Shown here one piece after another: positions 28,222-37,374 of a stretch of DNA of 64,000 nucleotides (positions are counted from its first letter, which is position 1; each line of letters begins with the position of its first letter). This DNA comes from Streptococcus mitis. Lineage in GTDB: Bacteria > Bacillota > Bacilli > Lactobacillales > Streptococcaceae. The notes under the pieces are model-generated. The model saw only the letters and a program-made list of their open reading frames with translations. It did not search any database and had not been told where the DNA came from. The translations under genes and the position numbers were made by a program. Location: assembly GCF_000722695.1 (NCBI RefSeq), contig NZ_JPFU01000015.1, positions 62,001 through 126,000 of the forward strand, given 5' to 3'.

Positions 28222-29754
28222 TTATAAGATAGGGGCAAATAACTGGGCAATTTCCTTAATCAATTTTTGATACCAGCTATTTTTTATCGTATGAGCAAAA
28301 ATTTCTTGCGATACCGAAAAAATCTCTTGAAAATCTTTTTGAATCTCTGTGATTGATGCCGTTTTATATAACAAAACTGCATTTTCATAGTGGTGAAGCA
28401 AACTTCTGTAATCTAAGTTAATGGTTCCAACTGCAGCAAAGTCCTTATCCACTAAGATTTGTTTACTGTGAATGAAGCCTGGACTATACTCAAAAATTCT
28501 TACTCCTACCGATAACAAATCCGAATAGGCTCCTCTTGTGATGAGTTGGATTAATTTTTTATCTGGAACGAAAGGGGTCACAATGCGGACATCAACACCC
28601 CTCATAGCTGCATTTTTAATACTCTCAGTTAAATCATAGTCAATAATTAAATAGGGCGTTGTAATATAGACTGAATCAGTGGCCTGATTAATCAAACTTT
28701 GATAGACTTTTTTCCCTACCTGAGTACGGAAGATGGGCTTGGGTCCACTACCGTAAGGAATGCAGAGTCCTTGACTAAAACAAGGCTGATTTTCCAAGTG
28801 ATACTGGTCAAAATCGCTGATTTCCCCACGATTGATGTACCAGGTCATCAAAAAGAGACGGGTGAGAGCCTTGACACCAAGGCCATCTAAGCGAATCCCA
28901 CTGTCCTTCCAATAGCCAAAGCGTTCTACATGATTGATGTACTCATCGGCTAAGTTAATGCCTCCTGTATAAGCTACCTGACCATCTATGACCAGAATTT
29001 TACGATGGTCCCGATTGTTGTAAGCCACCGTCAGACGAGGAATTACCTTATTGAATTTATGGGCTTCAATTCCTCGACTACGAAGCTGAATAGTGTAGTC
29101 TCCAGGCAAAGTCGCCATACAGCCGATATCATCATAGAGCATCTTGACCTCTACACCCTGAGCTGCCTTTTGCTCTAGTATGTCTAGTATGCTATTCCAC
29201 ATCAGACCTTCTTCGACAATATAGTACTCTAGAAAGATAAACTTTTCAGCTTTCTTAAGGTCTTCCAACATATATTGCCACATGCTTTCACCCGAAGAAA
29301 AGAATTGTGAGTCTGTTCGATCATAGACATCGGCGTTACTATCCATACTTAACAAAGATTTGATAACTCCGTAAGCCGCCTTATCCTCTTCCTTCAATTT
29401 CTGGCGGAGAGCTTTACTGTTATCCTCCCGAAAATGCATGGAACCAAGTTTGTCCAACTGCTTGATTTCTTTTTTGGACAATCGCCTTTCACCAAACATT
29501 ATATAGAGCAAAGGACCAATAACAGGAACAAAAGTCACCACTAACCACATTACTTTGCTTTCAGGCGCCATGGAACGATTGACAATTGCGACAATAGTTG
29601 CCATACTCATAAAGATTAAGAGAATCACCCAAAGAATAGGAGCCATGCGACCTAAATAAAGAAAGAGACCAAAAACAAGAGAAAGTTCAAGTAGCATAAT
29701 CAAAAGACTAAAGCCATACTTGGACATCAATAATTGAAATTTCCTATATTTCAT
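28222..29754 (-). CDS. cls: Cardiolipin synthase
   Basis: A 510-aa membrane enzyme joining two phosphatidylglycerols. Two N-terminal transmembrane segments are followed by two phospholipase-D HKD motifs: HRKILVIDGQVAYTGGINLA near 240 and HSKQILVDKDFAAVGTINLD near 425. Length and layout match ClsA-type synthases. It is monocistronic, with a BOX element just upstream. Confidence 0.93.
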   Translation of the reverse strand: MKYRKFQLLMSKYGFSLLIMLLELSLVFGLFLYLGRMAPILWVILLIFMSMATIVAIVNRSMAPESKVMWLVVTFVPVIGPLLYIMFGERRLSKKEIKQLDKLGSMHFREDNSKALRQKLKEEDKAAYGVIKSLLSMDSNADVYDRTDSQFFSSGESMWQYMLEDLKKAEKFIFLEYYIVEEGLMWNSILDILEQKAAQGVEVKMLYDDIGCMATLPGDYTIQLRSRGIEAHKFNKVIPRLTVAYNNRDHRKILVIDGQVAYTGGINLADEYINHVERFGYWKDSGIRLDGLGVKALTRLFLMTWYINRGEISDFDQYHLENQPCFSQGLCIPYGSGPKPIFRTQVGKKVYQSLINQATDSVYITTPYLIIDYDLTESIKNAAMRGVDVRIVTPFVPDKKLIQLITRGAYSDLLSVGVRIFEYSPGFIHSKQILVDKDFAAVGTINLDYRSLLHHYENAVLLYKTASITEIQKDFQEIFSVSQEIFAHTIKNSWYQKLIKEIAQLFAPIL

Positions 29755-29795
29755 ATCCCCTCCTTGATAGTTTGAATGCTAAAAACAGGTAATTG

Positions 29796-29899
29796 ATACT
29801 CTTCGAAAATCTCTTCAAACCACGTCAGCTTCACCTTGCCGTACTTAAGTACAGCCTGCGGCTAGCTTCCTAGTTTGCTCTTTGATTTTCATTGAGTAT
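29796..29899. repeat. BOX element (A-C type) upstream of cls
   Basis: boxA end ATACTCTTCGAAAATCTC, boxC end GATTTTCATTGAGTAT, with the CAGCCTGCGGCTAGCTTCC core. There is no boxB. It lies between the converging transcription end of the lipoprotein gene and the cls start. Confidence 0.88.
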
Positions 29900-29965
29900 G
29901 ATACTAGTATAACGCAGGTATTCGGTAGAAGGCAAGTATTTATGGTCATTTTTCTAAGTAATCAT

Positions 29966-29990
29966 AAAAGAGACCGAAAAATCCAGTCTC
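29966..29990 (-). terminator. Terminator of the small lipoprotein gene
   Basis: GAGAC/GTCTC stem with TTTT following on the minus strand, 9 bp past the stop of the gene at 29999. The stem is short but well placed. Confidence 0.5.
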
Positions 29991-29998
29991 CTTCTAGT

Positions 29999-30463
29999 CT
30001 ATTTTGATAAAACGATACGATCTGAAGCGTCTCTATCCATATCGTCGATAATCATCTGATTGCCATTAATTGTATAAATCTTGGCATCATCACCAATAAT
30101 CATGCGTTGATTAGCGGCATCGAAGCTAACCTGCTTGATTTCTTGATCTCCGTCAGTTTCTACCTGTGTCCATGTACCAGTTGTTCCAGTTACCACTAAA
30201 GTGATACGGTCTCCTTCGTCCTGACCAGTATAAGTTCCATCAATATTAGTTGGTTGAGCTGTAACTGTATTTTGTGAAGAACTTGTTGCTGCCTGGTTGC
30301 TATTTTCTGTAGACGATGAAACAGTAGGTTGTGATTGCTGAGTTTGTTGAGTTTGCGATTGAGCTACTGGTTGTTGAACTTGTTGAGTTCTTTGTGAACA
30401 AGCTACTAAGAGACTAAGACTTGCTAGAGAAGCAAGAGAAAGTGTGAATGTTTTTAATTTCAT
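29999..30463 (-). CDS. Putative lipoprotein with Gln/Ser/Thr-rich linker
   Basis: A 154-aa surface lipoprotein. The signal peptide ends LLVAC, with the lipid-modified Cys at 22. Residues 23 to about 72 are a low-complexity stretch rich in Q, S, T and N (QQVQQPVAQSQTQQ). The C-terminal 80 residues form a small beta-rich domain (DGTYTGQDEGDRITLVV...). No function recognised. Confidence 0.8.
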   Translation of the reverse strand: MKLKTFTLSLASLASLSLLVACSQRTQQVQQPVAQSQTQQTQQSQPTVSSSTENSNQAATSSSQNTVTAQPTNIDGTYTGQDEGDRITLVVTGTTGTWTQVETDGDQEIKQVSFDAANQRMIIGDDAKIYTINGNQMIIDDMDRDASDRIVLSK

Positions 30464-30547
30464 GATGAATTTCCTTTCTGCTACCGATTTAGAGAATGTT
30501 TCTTCTAACTGGTAGTTCCCCTAGTATAACAAGTTCAAAAAAGGAGG

Positions 30548-31798
30548 TCAATTTATCTGCTCATGGTCCAGTAGGCAGCCCCGTACTTCTGAGATAAAAT
30601 AGAGAGATCCTGTAATGAACAATAAGTCCTGCGCGTCGGCTCTTTCTTCGAAACTGCTGATAAATTCTCGGTAAGAAGGAATGACGTCGTAACCCATTAC
30701 ATCTGTCTCGTCCAGAGAACCTTGATAGTCAAAACCAGTCACCTTGAGTTCCACTTGAGGTAAATTTTCAGCCAAATAAGCCAACATCCCTTGATAATCC
30801 TTACGTTTTAAGGCTCCAAAGAGGATTTGAGGTCGATAACCTTCCTGCTCTTTTTCTTTGATAAACTCAACCAAGCGAGTCAAGGCAGGGAGGTTATGAG
30901 CACCATCCAAGTAAATCTGTGGATGAATACGCTCCAAACGACCAGCCCAATGGGTCTGTTTCAAGGCCTTTCTTACAGCCTGTTCATCAACAACTTCCTT
31001 TCCTTCTCCCATAAAAAGAAGAAAAGTTTGCAATGCCAAGGCCGCATTTTCCTGCTGATAGGCTCCTTCTAAACCTATTTTCAACTGCGAAAGATTCAGC
31101 AACGAACTTGAAAAATCACTATTCAGCATTGAAAAATCCTGGCCTGCCTGATAAAAGTCAATAGCTAAAGATTCGGCTTTTTTCTGACAAACAAACCTAG
31201 CTTCTTGCGGCAATTTCGCAATCACTGCCTTCTTACCAACCTTGAAAATACCAGCTTTCTGCTCTGCGATTGCTTCTAGTCTATCACCCAAGGTCTCCTG
31301 ATGGTCAAGCCCGATGGAGGTGATGACAGCAATCTCTCCAGTTACCACATTAGTCGTGTCAAGTAGGCCACCAATTCCTACTTCTAATAAAACCAAATCC
31401 ACTTCTTGCTCCCTAAAATAAAGAAAAGCAACTAAGGTCAGCAATTCAAAAAAGGACAACTGATCATGGGTTTGCAGAAGCGTTTTCTCCATCTCCTTGA
31501 CCTGATCAGCCAAACGGATGAAGTCTGCATCTGCTATAGGTTGCCCATTAATGCAGATTCGGTCATTGATAGAGACGATATGAGGGGAGGTAAAGGTCGC
31601 AACTTTTTTGCCATGTCCCATAAATAATTCCCTCATAAAAGCAATGGTAGAGCCTTTCCCATTAGTCCCTGTTACGTGGATAATAGGGTAAGACTTCTCT
31701 GGATTCTCCAACAAATCCACCGCTTGTTGCATTCGCCCCAAACCTGATCGAAAATTCAAACCAATCCGACTGTGAAGCCATTCTTCTACTTCAAACAT
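30548..31798 (-). CDS. folC: Folylpolyglutamate synthase / dihydrofolate synthase
   Basis: A 416-aa Mur-ligase-family enzyme adding glutamate to folates. ATP loop HVTGTNGKGSTIAFM near residue 42; GLDHQETLGDRLEAIAEQKA is the Mur-type second motif; the C-terminal LDGAHN block follows. The start at 31798 has AAGGAG six bases upstream. The frame is open to 31834, but the extra residues are not FolC-like. It is preceded by an array of hairpins. Confidence 0.93.
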   Translation of the reverse strand: MFEVEEWLHSRIGLNFRSGLGRMQQAVDLLENPEKSYPIIHVTGTNGKGSTIAFMRELFMGHGKKVATFTSPHIVSINDRICINGQPIADADFIRLADQVKEMEKTLLQTHDQLSFFELLTLVAFLYFREQEVDLVLLEVGIGGLLDTTNVVTGEIAVITSIGLDHQETLGDRLEAIAEQKAGIFKVGKKAVIAKLPQEARFVCQKKAESLAIDFYQAGQDFSMLNSDFSSSLLNLSQLKIGLEGAYQQENAALALQTFLLFMGEGKEVVDEQAVRKALKQTHWAGRLERIHPQIYLDGAHNLPALTRLVEFIKEKEQEGYRPQILFGALKRKDYQGMLAYLAENLPQVELKVTGFDYQGSLDETDVMGYDVIPSYREFISSFEERADAQDLLFITGSLYFISEVRGCLLDHEQIN

Positions 31799-31853
31799 AT
31801 ATATCTCCTTGACAAAAGTCCAATCAATTACCACATCAAAGCATGATGACTAA

Positions 31854-31885
31854 TAAAAACAAGGCCAGGATTTTCGTCCCGACCT
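31854..31885 (-). terminator. Intrinsic terminator upstream of folC
   Basis: On the minus strand AGGTCGGGA pairs with TCCTGGCCT (two G-U pairs, six-base loop), followed by TTGTTTTTATT. It ends about 55 bp before folC and would stop transcripts arriving from the hairpin array. I see no good promoter between it and folC. Confidence 0.6.
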
Positions 31886-31930
31886 CTAACCTGGTTAGCT
31901 AATAACTAGCTACTATGAATATTAACTTGG

Positions 31931-32202
31931 GCTAAAAACACCCCCAGACTTACCAGTCTCTCTTATTTAAAGGAACTGGGGTAAAAATATCCCCCGAACT
32001 TACTTACGGTCTTTATTTTTAGCGTCAGGCTAAAAACGTCCACTGGACTGCCTGCGTTTCTATTTTCTAGCGCAGGGGTAAAAACGTCCCCCCGGACTGC
32101 CTGCGTTTCTATTTTCTAGCGCAGGGCTAAAAACGTCCACTGGACGTTCCAACTCTTCCAATTTCTAGGAGTTGGGCTGATACAGTCTCCCAGACTGTAT
32201 CA
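31931..32202 (-). repeat. Tandem array of about 49-bp hairpin units
   Basis: Five consecutive units start at 31931, 31980, 32029, 32077 and 32126, followed by a final hairpin at 32178-32202. On the minus strand a typical unit is CCTGCG-loop-CGCAGG, then GTCC-loop-GGAC, then GTTTTTA. The first stem varies in sequence but stays paired in most units (CCTGCG/CGCAGG, CCAACTC/GAGTTGG, CCAGT/ACTGG). The final hairpin TGATACAGTCT/AGACTGTATCA overlaps the stop of the DUF1292 gene. It looks like serial terminators ahead of folC. Confidence 0.7.
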
Positions 32203-32505
32203 CTCCTCCATAAAGCTGTTGAAGACTTCTTCAATCATGTTCCATTCGTCTTCTGAATCTTCTGGGATTGGTTGCAATTCGCCTTCTGTTCCATCCTCGT
32301 TTTCGATGAATGAGTAAGCTTGGATTTCAACTTGTCCATCTTCGTCTTCTTCTGCGTTAACTGGCACTAGAAGAACATAGTTTTTACCAAATTCTTCTTT
32401 TCCGTCAATCGTCAAAAGGATCTCAAACAAGGTTTCATTTCCTTGCTCATCTACTAGTGTAATTAATTCACGTTCTTCGTGGTCGTGGTTATGATCGTGT
32501 GACAT
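32200..32505 (-). CDS. DUF1292 family acidic protein
   Basis: A 101-aa very acidic cytoplasmic protein beginning with a His-rich [20 protein letters not shown]. The family is widespread next to ruvX and ireB in Firmicutes; its role is unknown. The His/Asp start could bind metal, which is speculation. It is third in the ireB-ruvX operon, 15 bp after ruvX. Confidence 0.85.
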   Translation of the reverse strand: MSHDHNHDHEERELITLVDEQGNETLFEILLTIDGKEEFGKNYVLLVPVNAEEDEDGQVEIQAYSFIENEDGTEGELQPIPEDSEDEWNMIEEVFNSFMEE

Positions 32506-32520
32506 AGCCTCTCCTTTATA

Positions 32521-32940
32521 TTAAAATTTTCTATCTAAATAATTTTGTAAAATCAGCTGAGCTGCTAACTTATCAATGACTTTCTTGCGCTTGTTACGGC
32601 TGATATCTGCTTGTTCAATCAACATGCGTTCCGCAGCAACTGTTGTCAAGCGTTCATCCTGATAGTCTACTGGTAAACCAAAAAGCTCTTCTAGCTTTGC
32701 TCCGTATGCCTGACTAGCTTCCACGCGCGGTCCGCTTGTATTGTTCATGTTTTTAGGCAAGCCCACTACAAATCGTTCCACCTTGTAAGCATCAACCAAC
32801 TCCTTAACGCGGTCAAAACCAAATTGGCCTTGCTCCTCATTGATTTGGATGATTTCAAGCCCTTGAGCTGTAAAACCGAGCGGATCGCTAATGGCCACCC
32901 CTACCGTTTTTGAACCGACGTCCAATCCCATAATTCTCAT
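32521..32940 (-). CDS. ruvX: RuvX/YqgF Holliday-junction resolvase-like nuclease
   Basis: A 139-aa RNase H-fold protein. It begins [20 protein letters not shown], with the catalytic Asp in GLDVG; the second acidic site is in [15 protein letters not shown]. It acts in recombination and pre-16S rRNA maturation in other bacteria. It starts 3 bp after the ireB stop. Confidence 0.93.
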   Translation of the reverse strand: MRIMGLDVGSKTVGVAISDPLGFTAQGLEIIQINEEQGQFGFDRVKELVDAYKVERFVVGLPKNMNNTSGPRVEASQAYGAKLEELFGLPVDYQDERLTTVAAERMLIEQADISRNKRKKVIDKLAAQLILQNYLDRKF

Positions 32941-32943
32941 AGG

Positions 32944-33210
32944 TTATAGATCGACTCCTTGTCCTTTAAGGTAGTAGCGGACCAATTCCTCAACGATTTC
33001 ATCACGCTCATACTTACGGATTTGATTTCGTGCATTATTATAACGAGGAACGTAGGCAGGGTCTCCACTCAATACGTAACCTACGATTTGGTTAATCGGG
33101 TTGTAGCCCTTATCGTTCAACGAAGCATAGACATCAGTCAAAGTTTCGCTAATTTCTTTTTTATTGGAATCGTCCAATTTAAAACGTACTGTTTCTTCAG
33201 TAAATCCCAT
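32944..33210 (-). CDS. ireB: IreB family regulatory phosphoprotein
   Basis: An 88-aa UPF0297/DUF965 protein beginning [20 protein letters not shown]. In enterococci IreB is phosphorylated on N-terminal Thr residues by the PASTA kinase IreK and affects cephalosporin resistance; Thr4 and Thr7 are present here. It heads the ireB-ruvX-DUF1292 operon. Confidence 0.9.
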
Positions 33211-33240
33211 TCTAACACCCTCTTTCCTTAGAATAGTACC

Positions 33241-33269
33241 ATTATAGCATAATTCCTTACCTTCTACAA
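33241..33269 (-). promoter_or_regulatory. Promoter of the ireB operon
   Basis: Minus strand: -35 TTGTAG (33269-33264), a 17-bp spacer, -10 TATAAT (33246-33241) with TGC in front (extended -10). About 30 bp upstream of ireB. Confidence 0.8.
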
Positions 33270-33296
33270 TTCAGGCAGTCTATTTATTTGGATTTT

Positions 33297-33866
33297 CTAT
33301 TGTTCTGTCGCACCATTTGCCAATCTGTCTGAAATATATTTGCTTGGTTCATTTTTCAAAAGATTTTCCAAGCCAATATTCTTCAGATATTCCAATTGAG
33401 AAGCCTTCTTGACATCCAAAACTTGAAAATCATAACTAGTCGTTGTTTGAAGTTCGGTTGCACTCAATAATTTGGTTTCAAGCTTAAAGCCTGCCAATTT
33501 ACGAGCTTCAATGATAGACTCATCCTTCTCCTCCGCCTCAAGAAGAGCTTTTTGAGTTTCTTCCACACCATGTTGGTCAATATAGGTCTTCAACTCATCT
33601 GAGACTGGACGCTTTTGTTGAATGGTTAGGTTCAAAAAAGTCTTGTCTTTATAAGTAATGGTTTGGGTTTGCTGGCTGCCATCATCTGACTTGGGCAAGA
33701 CCAAAGTCTTGGTTACAACTGTATTCTTCTCAGCATTTTCAATAACTGGTAATGCCGACTGAAGCGTATCCTTTTCTGTTTTTGTAGCTTTTCCAGTTTC
33801 TTTTTTCTGTCCGCAACCAACCAGGACAAAAAGGAAAGCTAGACTAACAAGAACTATTTTTTTCAT
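33297..33866 (-). CDS. DUF1307 (YehR-like) lipoprotein
   Basis: A 189-aa lipoprotein. The signal peptide ends LVGC (Cys18), followed by a Lys/Thr-rich linker. A conserved core QTQTITYKDKTFLNLTIQQK is typical of YehR/DUF1307 proteins. Function unknown. A BOX element lies directly upstream. Confidence 0.8.
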   Translation of the reverse strand: MKKIVLVSLAFLFVLVGCGQKKETGKATKTEKDTLQSALPVIENAEKNTVVTKTLVLPKSDDGSQQTQTITYKDKTFLNLTIQQKRPVSDELKTYIDQHGVEETQKALLEAEEKDESIIEARKLAGFKLETKLLSATELQTTTSYDFQVLDVKKASQLEYLKNIGLENLLKNEPSKYISDRLANGATEQ

Positions 33867-33892
33867 TTCTTTCTTCTTTCTTTTTGAGATTA

Positions 33893-34043
33893 ATACTCAA
33901 TGAAAATCAAAGAGCAAACTAGAAAACTAGCCGCAGGCTGCTCAAAGCACTGCTTTGAGGTTGCAGATAAAACTGACGAAGTCAGGAACATGCATACGGC
34001 AAGGCGATGTTGACGCGGTTTGAATTTGATTTTTGAAGAGTAT
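33893..34043. repeat. BOX element with boxB (A-B-C type)
   Basis: A 151-bp element bounded by ATACTCAATGAAAATC and TTTTTGAAGAGTAT. It carries the boxC core CTAGCCGCAGGCTG, one boxB unit (CTCAAAGCACTGCTTTGAGG and CTGACGAAGTCAGG stems) and boxA with ACGGCAAGGCGATGTTGACG. Confidence 0.9.
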
Positions 34044-34083
34044 AAAATAGAATAAGACTGGGAGTTGCCCCCAGCCTTGATGT

Positions 34084-34482
34084 TTATAGAGCTGCACGCA
34101 AACGTGCTTCTGCATTTTCTACATTACGGACAGAGCGTGGTAGGAAGGCACGAATATCGTCTTCCTTATAGCCAACTTGCAGGCGTTTTTCATCTACAAG
34201 GATTGGGCTCTTTAAAATTCTCGGTGTTTCCATAATCAGATTGAGTACTTCGTTGACACTCAAATCTTCAATATCCACTCCAAGGGCTTTGGCATAGCGA
34301 TTTTTAGACGAAACGATGCTGGCTATTCCGTTATCTGTTTTGGTTAGAATATCCAGTAATTCTTCTCTCGTAATTCCTTCTTTACCAAGATTTTGTTCTT
34401 TATAACTTAACTGGTGGGCATTGAGCCAGGTTTTTGCTTTTTTACAACTAGTACAACTTGAGACTGTATAAATCTTGATCAT
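34084..34482 (-). CDS. spxA: Spx family transcriptional regulator
   Basis: A 132-aa ArsC-fold regulator that binds the RNA polymerase alpha C-terminal domain during disulfide stress. The redox switch CTSC is at residues 10-13. An RLQVGYKEDDIRAFLPRSVR segment is the conserved Spx C-terminal region. Streptococci have two Spx paralogs; which one this is cannot be settled here. An extended -10 TGGTATAAT (34529-34524, minus) lies upstream. Confidence 0.9.
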   Translation of the reverse strand: MIKIYTVSSCTSCKKAKTWLNAHQLSYKEQNLGKEGITREELLDILTKTDNGIASIVSSKNRYAKALGVDIEDLSVNEVLNLIMETPRILKSPILVDEKRLQVGYKEDDIRAFLPRSVRNVENAEARLRAAL

Positions 34483-34617
34483 GTACCTACCCCTTTCGCT
34501 ACATGTTACTATCAGTTTAGTCTATTATACCATAAAAAACATCCGACTTGCGACCTATTTTTAAATTTTTTTGACTTTTTTCGTCATTTTCGTACTTTTT
34601 TCTTGACAAAATGAAAT

Positions 34618-37278
34618 TTACAGCCATTCTTTATATTTCTTGATATAGATTTTTTTCACAATTGTCACGCTAATCATGTACAAAATGATGATAAAAATCA
34701 AAAAGATGAAATAAATCGGTTTCAAAGGAGTTAAATGAAGAAGGCTAGCTAGTGGACTGTAGGGAAGGAAGGTCACAAAGGCTGCAGCCAATAAGGTTGT
34801 CACAAGGACTAGCCAAGCTGGACGACTTTGTAAAAAGGGAATTTTGGCTGAACGCAGCATATGGATAACCATAGTCTGAGACCACATAGACTCGATAAAC
34901 CAACCTGTCTGGAACAAGACAATAAAGCCTACGGCCGACTCTGCTCCATGAACATAGGCATGACCTGTCGTCATGGGTACAATGATAAAATAAAGCAAGC
35001 TGAAGGTCAAAATATCAAAGGCAGAAGAGATAGGCCCCATCCAAACCATGAAACGTGTAATAGACTTGGCTTCCCATGTATGCGGATTTCTCAAAAAATC
35101 TTTGTCCACCTTGTCAAAAGGCAAGGCAATACAAGACAAATCATAGACTAGATTTAGGATAATCAAATGGACTGGTGCCATTGGTAAAAATGGTAAAAAG
35201 ATTCCAGAGACCAATAGGGATAAGATATTTCCAAAATTAGAACTCACTGTCATCTTGATATATTTGGTCATATTAGCATAGACCTTACGCCCTTCAACCA
35301 GTCCTTTTTCAAGTACCATGAGATCCTTATCAAGTAGGATAACATCAGCTGTTTCTTTAGCAATATCTACTGCTGTATCAACAGAAATCCCCACATCTGC
35401 TACTTTCATAGAAGGGGCATCATTGATTCCATCTCCCATATAGCCAACAGCATGACCATTAGCCTTAAATTGCAAAATAATCCTTGCTTTTTGGTCAGGA
35501 GAAAGTTTGGCAAAGACTGTTACCTCCTCTACGGCTTGGGCCAATTCTTGATCACTCATCTGATCAATTTCAGATCCCAATAGCATCTGATTGATATCTA
35601 AACCAACCTTTTCACAGACTGCTTGGGTAACTTTTTCGTTGTCTCCCGTTAAAATCTTTGTTTTAACTCCATGTTCTAACAAAGCCTTAATTGCTGGTGC
35701 TGCAGATGGTTTTGGTGGATCTAGGAAGGCTAAATAACCAGTTAGAATCATATCCCCTTCATCATCAACTGTATAAGCATGACCTTCCCTCAAACCTGAC
35801 TTATAGGCCACTCCCAAGACACGCAAACCTTGTTGATTGAGTTGTCGGACTTCCTCTAATATTTCTTCTCTAATAGCATCTGTCAAGGGAGTAATCACTC
35901 CTTGGTATTCCGCATGACTGGAAATCGTCAACATTTCCTCTAGGGCACCCTTGGTCACTAAACTAACCACTTCGTGTTCATCCTTGACGATGACACTCAT
36001 CCGTCTGCGTTCAAAATCAAAGGGAAGCTCATCTATTTTTTGAAAAGTTTGAGACAGATTTTGCAAGAGGGCGTGTTCTTTGGCTTCCTTTTCAGTCCGT
36101 TTGATAATGGCTCTGTCCATCAAATTTTTTAAGCCCGTTTGAAAATAAGAATTGAGATAAGCTCGTCTCAAGACAGTCAAATCCAAGCGTCCGTGGATGT
36201 CCAAGGGATATTCTAGAACGATTTCATCTTGGGTTAGAGTTCCTGTCTTATCTGTACACAAGATATCAATCGCCCCTAAGTCCTGTATGGCATTGAGTTT
36301 CTTGATAACCACTTTTTCCTTGGCCATAATAATGGAGCCTTTTGCTAGACTGGCAGTGATGATCATAGGAAGCATTTCAGGTGTCAATCCAACACCAACA
36401 CTCAAAGCAAATACTCCAGCTTCCAGCCAGTCGCCATCTGTTAAACCATTGGACAAGAAAACGATGGGCACCATGACCAACATCAAGCGGATCAAAAGCC
36501 AAGAGATACTGTTCATCTCCCGCTCAAACGAAGTGGGCTCGTCATAGGTGTTCAGAGTCTGCTCAATAGCCCCCATCATGGTATCATCACCAACCGCCAA
36601 AACCACGGCCTTGGCACTACCAGATAAGACATTGGTTCCCATAAAAGCCAAGGATTCGGCTTCGAGAAGACTATCAGATTGTTGAACCGTTGCCTTGGTC
36701 AAGGCCAATTTTTCAACAGAATCACTTTCGCCTGTCAAGCCAGACTGTTGTACAAAGAAATCGCGCGACTCAAATAAAAGAAGATCTGCTGGAATCATGT
36801 CTCCAGCGCTTAATTTAACCACGTCACCTACTACCAAATCATCGATAGGTACTTCTTGGATTTCTCCTTGACGAATGACTGTCGCTGTGTTGACAATCAT
36901 TTTTGAAAGATTGGTGGCTGCCTTGTCACTGCGGAGTTCTTGGACAAATCGAATGCCTCCAGAAATGAGAACTAGGACAACAATGATAATGGAAGTCGTC
37001 GGATCCTCTTGACCTGGTTTTGCCAACCAGACATTGGTCACTAAGGAAATCACGGCGATAACCAGCAAGATGATTGTAAATGGATTGATAATAGATTCGT
37101 AAATCTTTTTGAGGATACTGTCTTCTTGGCCTTTGGTAATCACATTTTCGCCATAGAGGTCACGATTTTTTTCGACCTGTTCCTCTGTCAAACCGTTTAA
37201 ACTGGTATGATAAAAAGTTAGACTCTCGTCTAAAGGGACTTGAATAGCTGTTGCTAATCTTTCTTTTGTTGTTTTCAT
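34618..37278 (-). CDS. mgtA: P-type Mg2+-transporting ATPase (P3B)
   Basis: An 886-aa membrane pump. Phosphorylation motif CTDKTGTLTQDE near residue 337, TGES actuator motif, TGDNEKVT and GDGINDAPSM hinge motifs, and ten predicted membrane helices. The M-box riboswitch in its leader identifies Mg2+ as the controlling ion and supports the MgtA assignment over Ca2+ pumps. The start is the ATG at 37278 with TAGGAG upstream. It is monocistronic with a long regulatory leader. Confidence 0.92.
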   Translation of the reverse strand: MKTTKERLATAIQVPLDESLTFYHTSLNGLTEEQVEKNRDLYGENVITKGQEDSILKKIYESIINPFTIILLVIAVISLVTNVWLAKPGQEDPTTSIIIVVLVLISGGIRFVQELRSDKAATNLSKMIVNTATVIRQGEIQEVPIDDLVVGDVVKLSAGDMIPADLLLFESRDFFVQQSGLTGESDSVEKLALTKATVQQSDSLLEAESLAFMGTNVLSGSAKAVVLAVGDDTMMGAIEQTLNTYDEPTSFEREMNSISWLLIRLMLVMVPIVFLSNGLTDGDWLEAGVFALSVGVGLTPEMLPMIITASLAKGSIIMAKEKVVIKKLNAIQDLGAIDILCTDKTGTLTQDEIVLEYPLDIHGRLDLTVLRRAYLNSYFQTGLKNLMDRAIIKRTEKEAKEHALLQNLSQTFQKIDELPFDFERRRMSVIVKDEHEVVSLVTKGALEEMLTISSHAEYQGVITPLTDAIREEILEEVRQLNQQGLRVLGVAYKSGLREGHAYTVDDEGDMILTGYLAFLDPPKPSAAPAIKALLEHGVKTKILTGDNEKVTQAVCEKVGLDINQMLLGSEIDQMSDQELAQAVEEVTVFAKLSPDQKARIILQFKANGHAVGYMGDGINDAPSMKVADVGISVDTAVDIAKETADVILLDKDLMVLEKGLVEGRKVYANMTKYIKMTVSSNFGNILSLLVSGIFLPFLPMAPVHLIILNLVYDLSCIALPFDKVDKDFLRNPHTWEAKSITRFMVWMGPISSAFDILTFSLLYFIIVPMTTGHAYVHGAESAVGFIVLFQTGWFIESMWSQTMVIHMLRSAKIPFLQSRPAWLVLVTTLLAAAFVTFLPYSPLASLLHLTPLKPIYFIFLIFIIILYMISVTIVKKIYIKKYKEWL

Positions 37279-37292
37279 TGGTTTCTCCTATC

Positions 37293-37374
37293 TGTATGAA
37301 TGATGTGTTTCATACACAGAGACCAATCACTTTATAAGGGCAGAACGACACAAATCAGCGATTGGCTGTGTATG
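37293..37374 (-). promoter_or_regulatory. Mutually exclusive hairpins before the mgtA RBS
   Basis: Long stem: 37366-37374 plus 37357-37365 pair with 37311-37319 plus 37323-37331, 18 bp with one 3-nt bulge (CATACACAG/CTGTGTATG and CCAATCGCT/AGTGATTGG). Alternative hairpin: TGTATGAA (37316-37309) with TTCATACA (37300-37293), next to the RBS. Both need 37311-37316, so only one forms. The 5' arm of the long stem lies inside the leader ORF. Confidence 0.65.

Noticed and set aside
31931..32202. CRISPR array
   Set aside because: Units are contiguous near-identical copies without unique spacers, and there are no cas genes.
34618..37278. Ca2+ or K+ P-type ATPase
   Set aside because: The M-box riboswitch in the leader and overall similarity favour an Mg2+ transporter.
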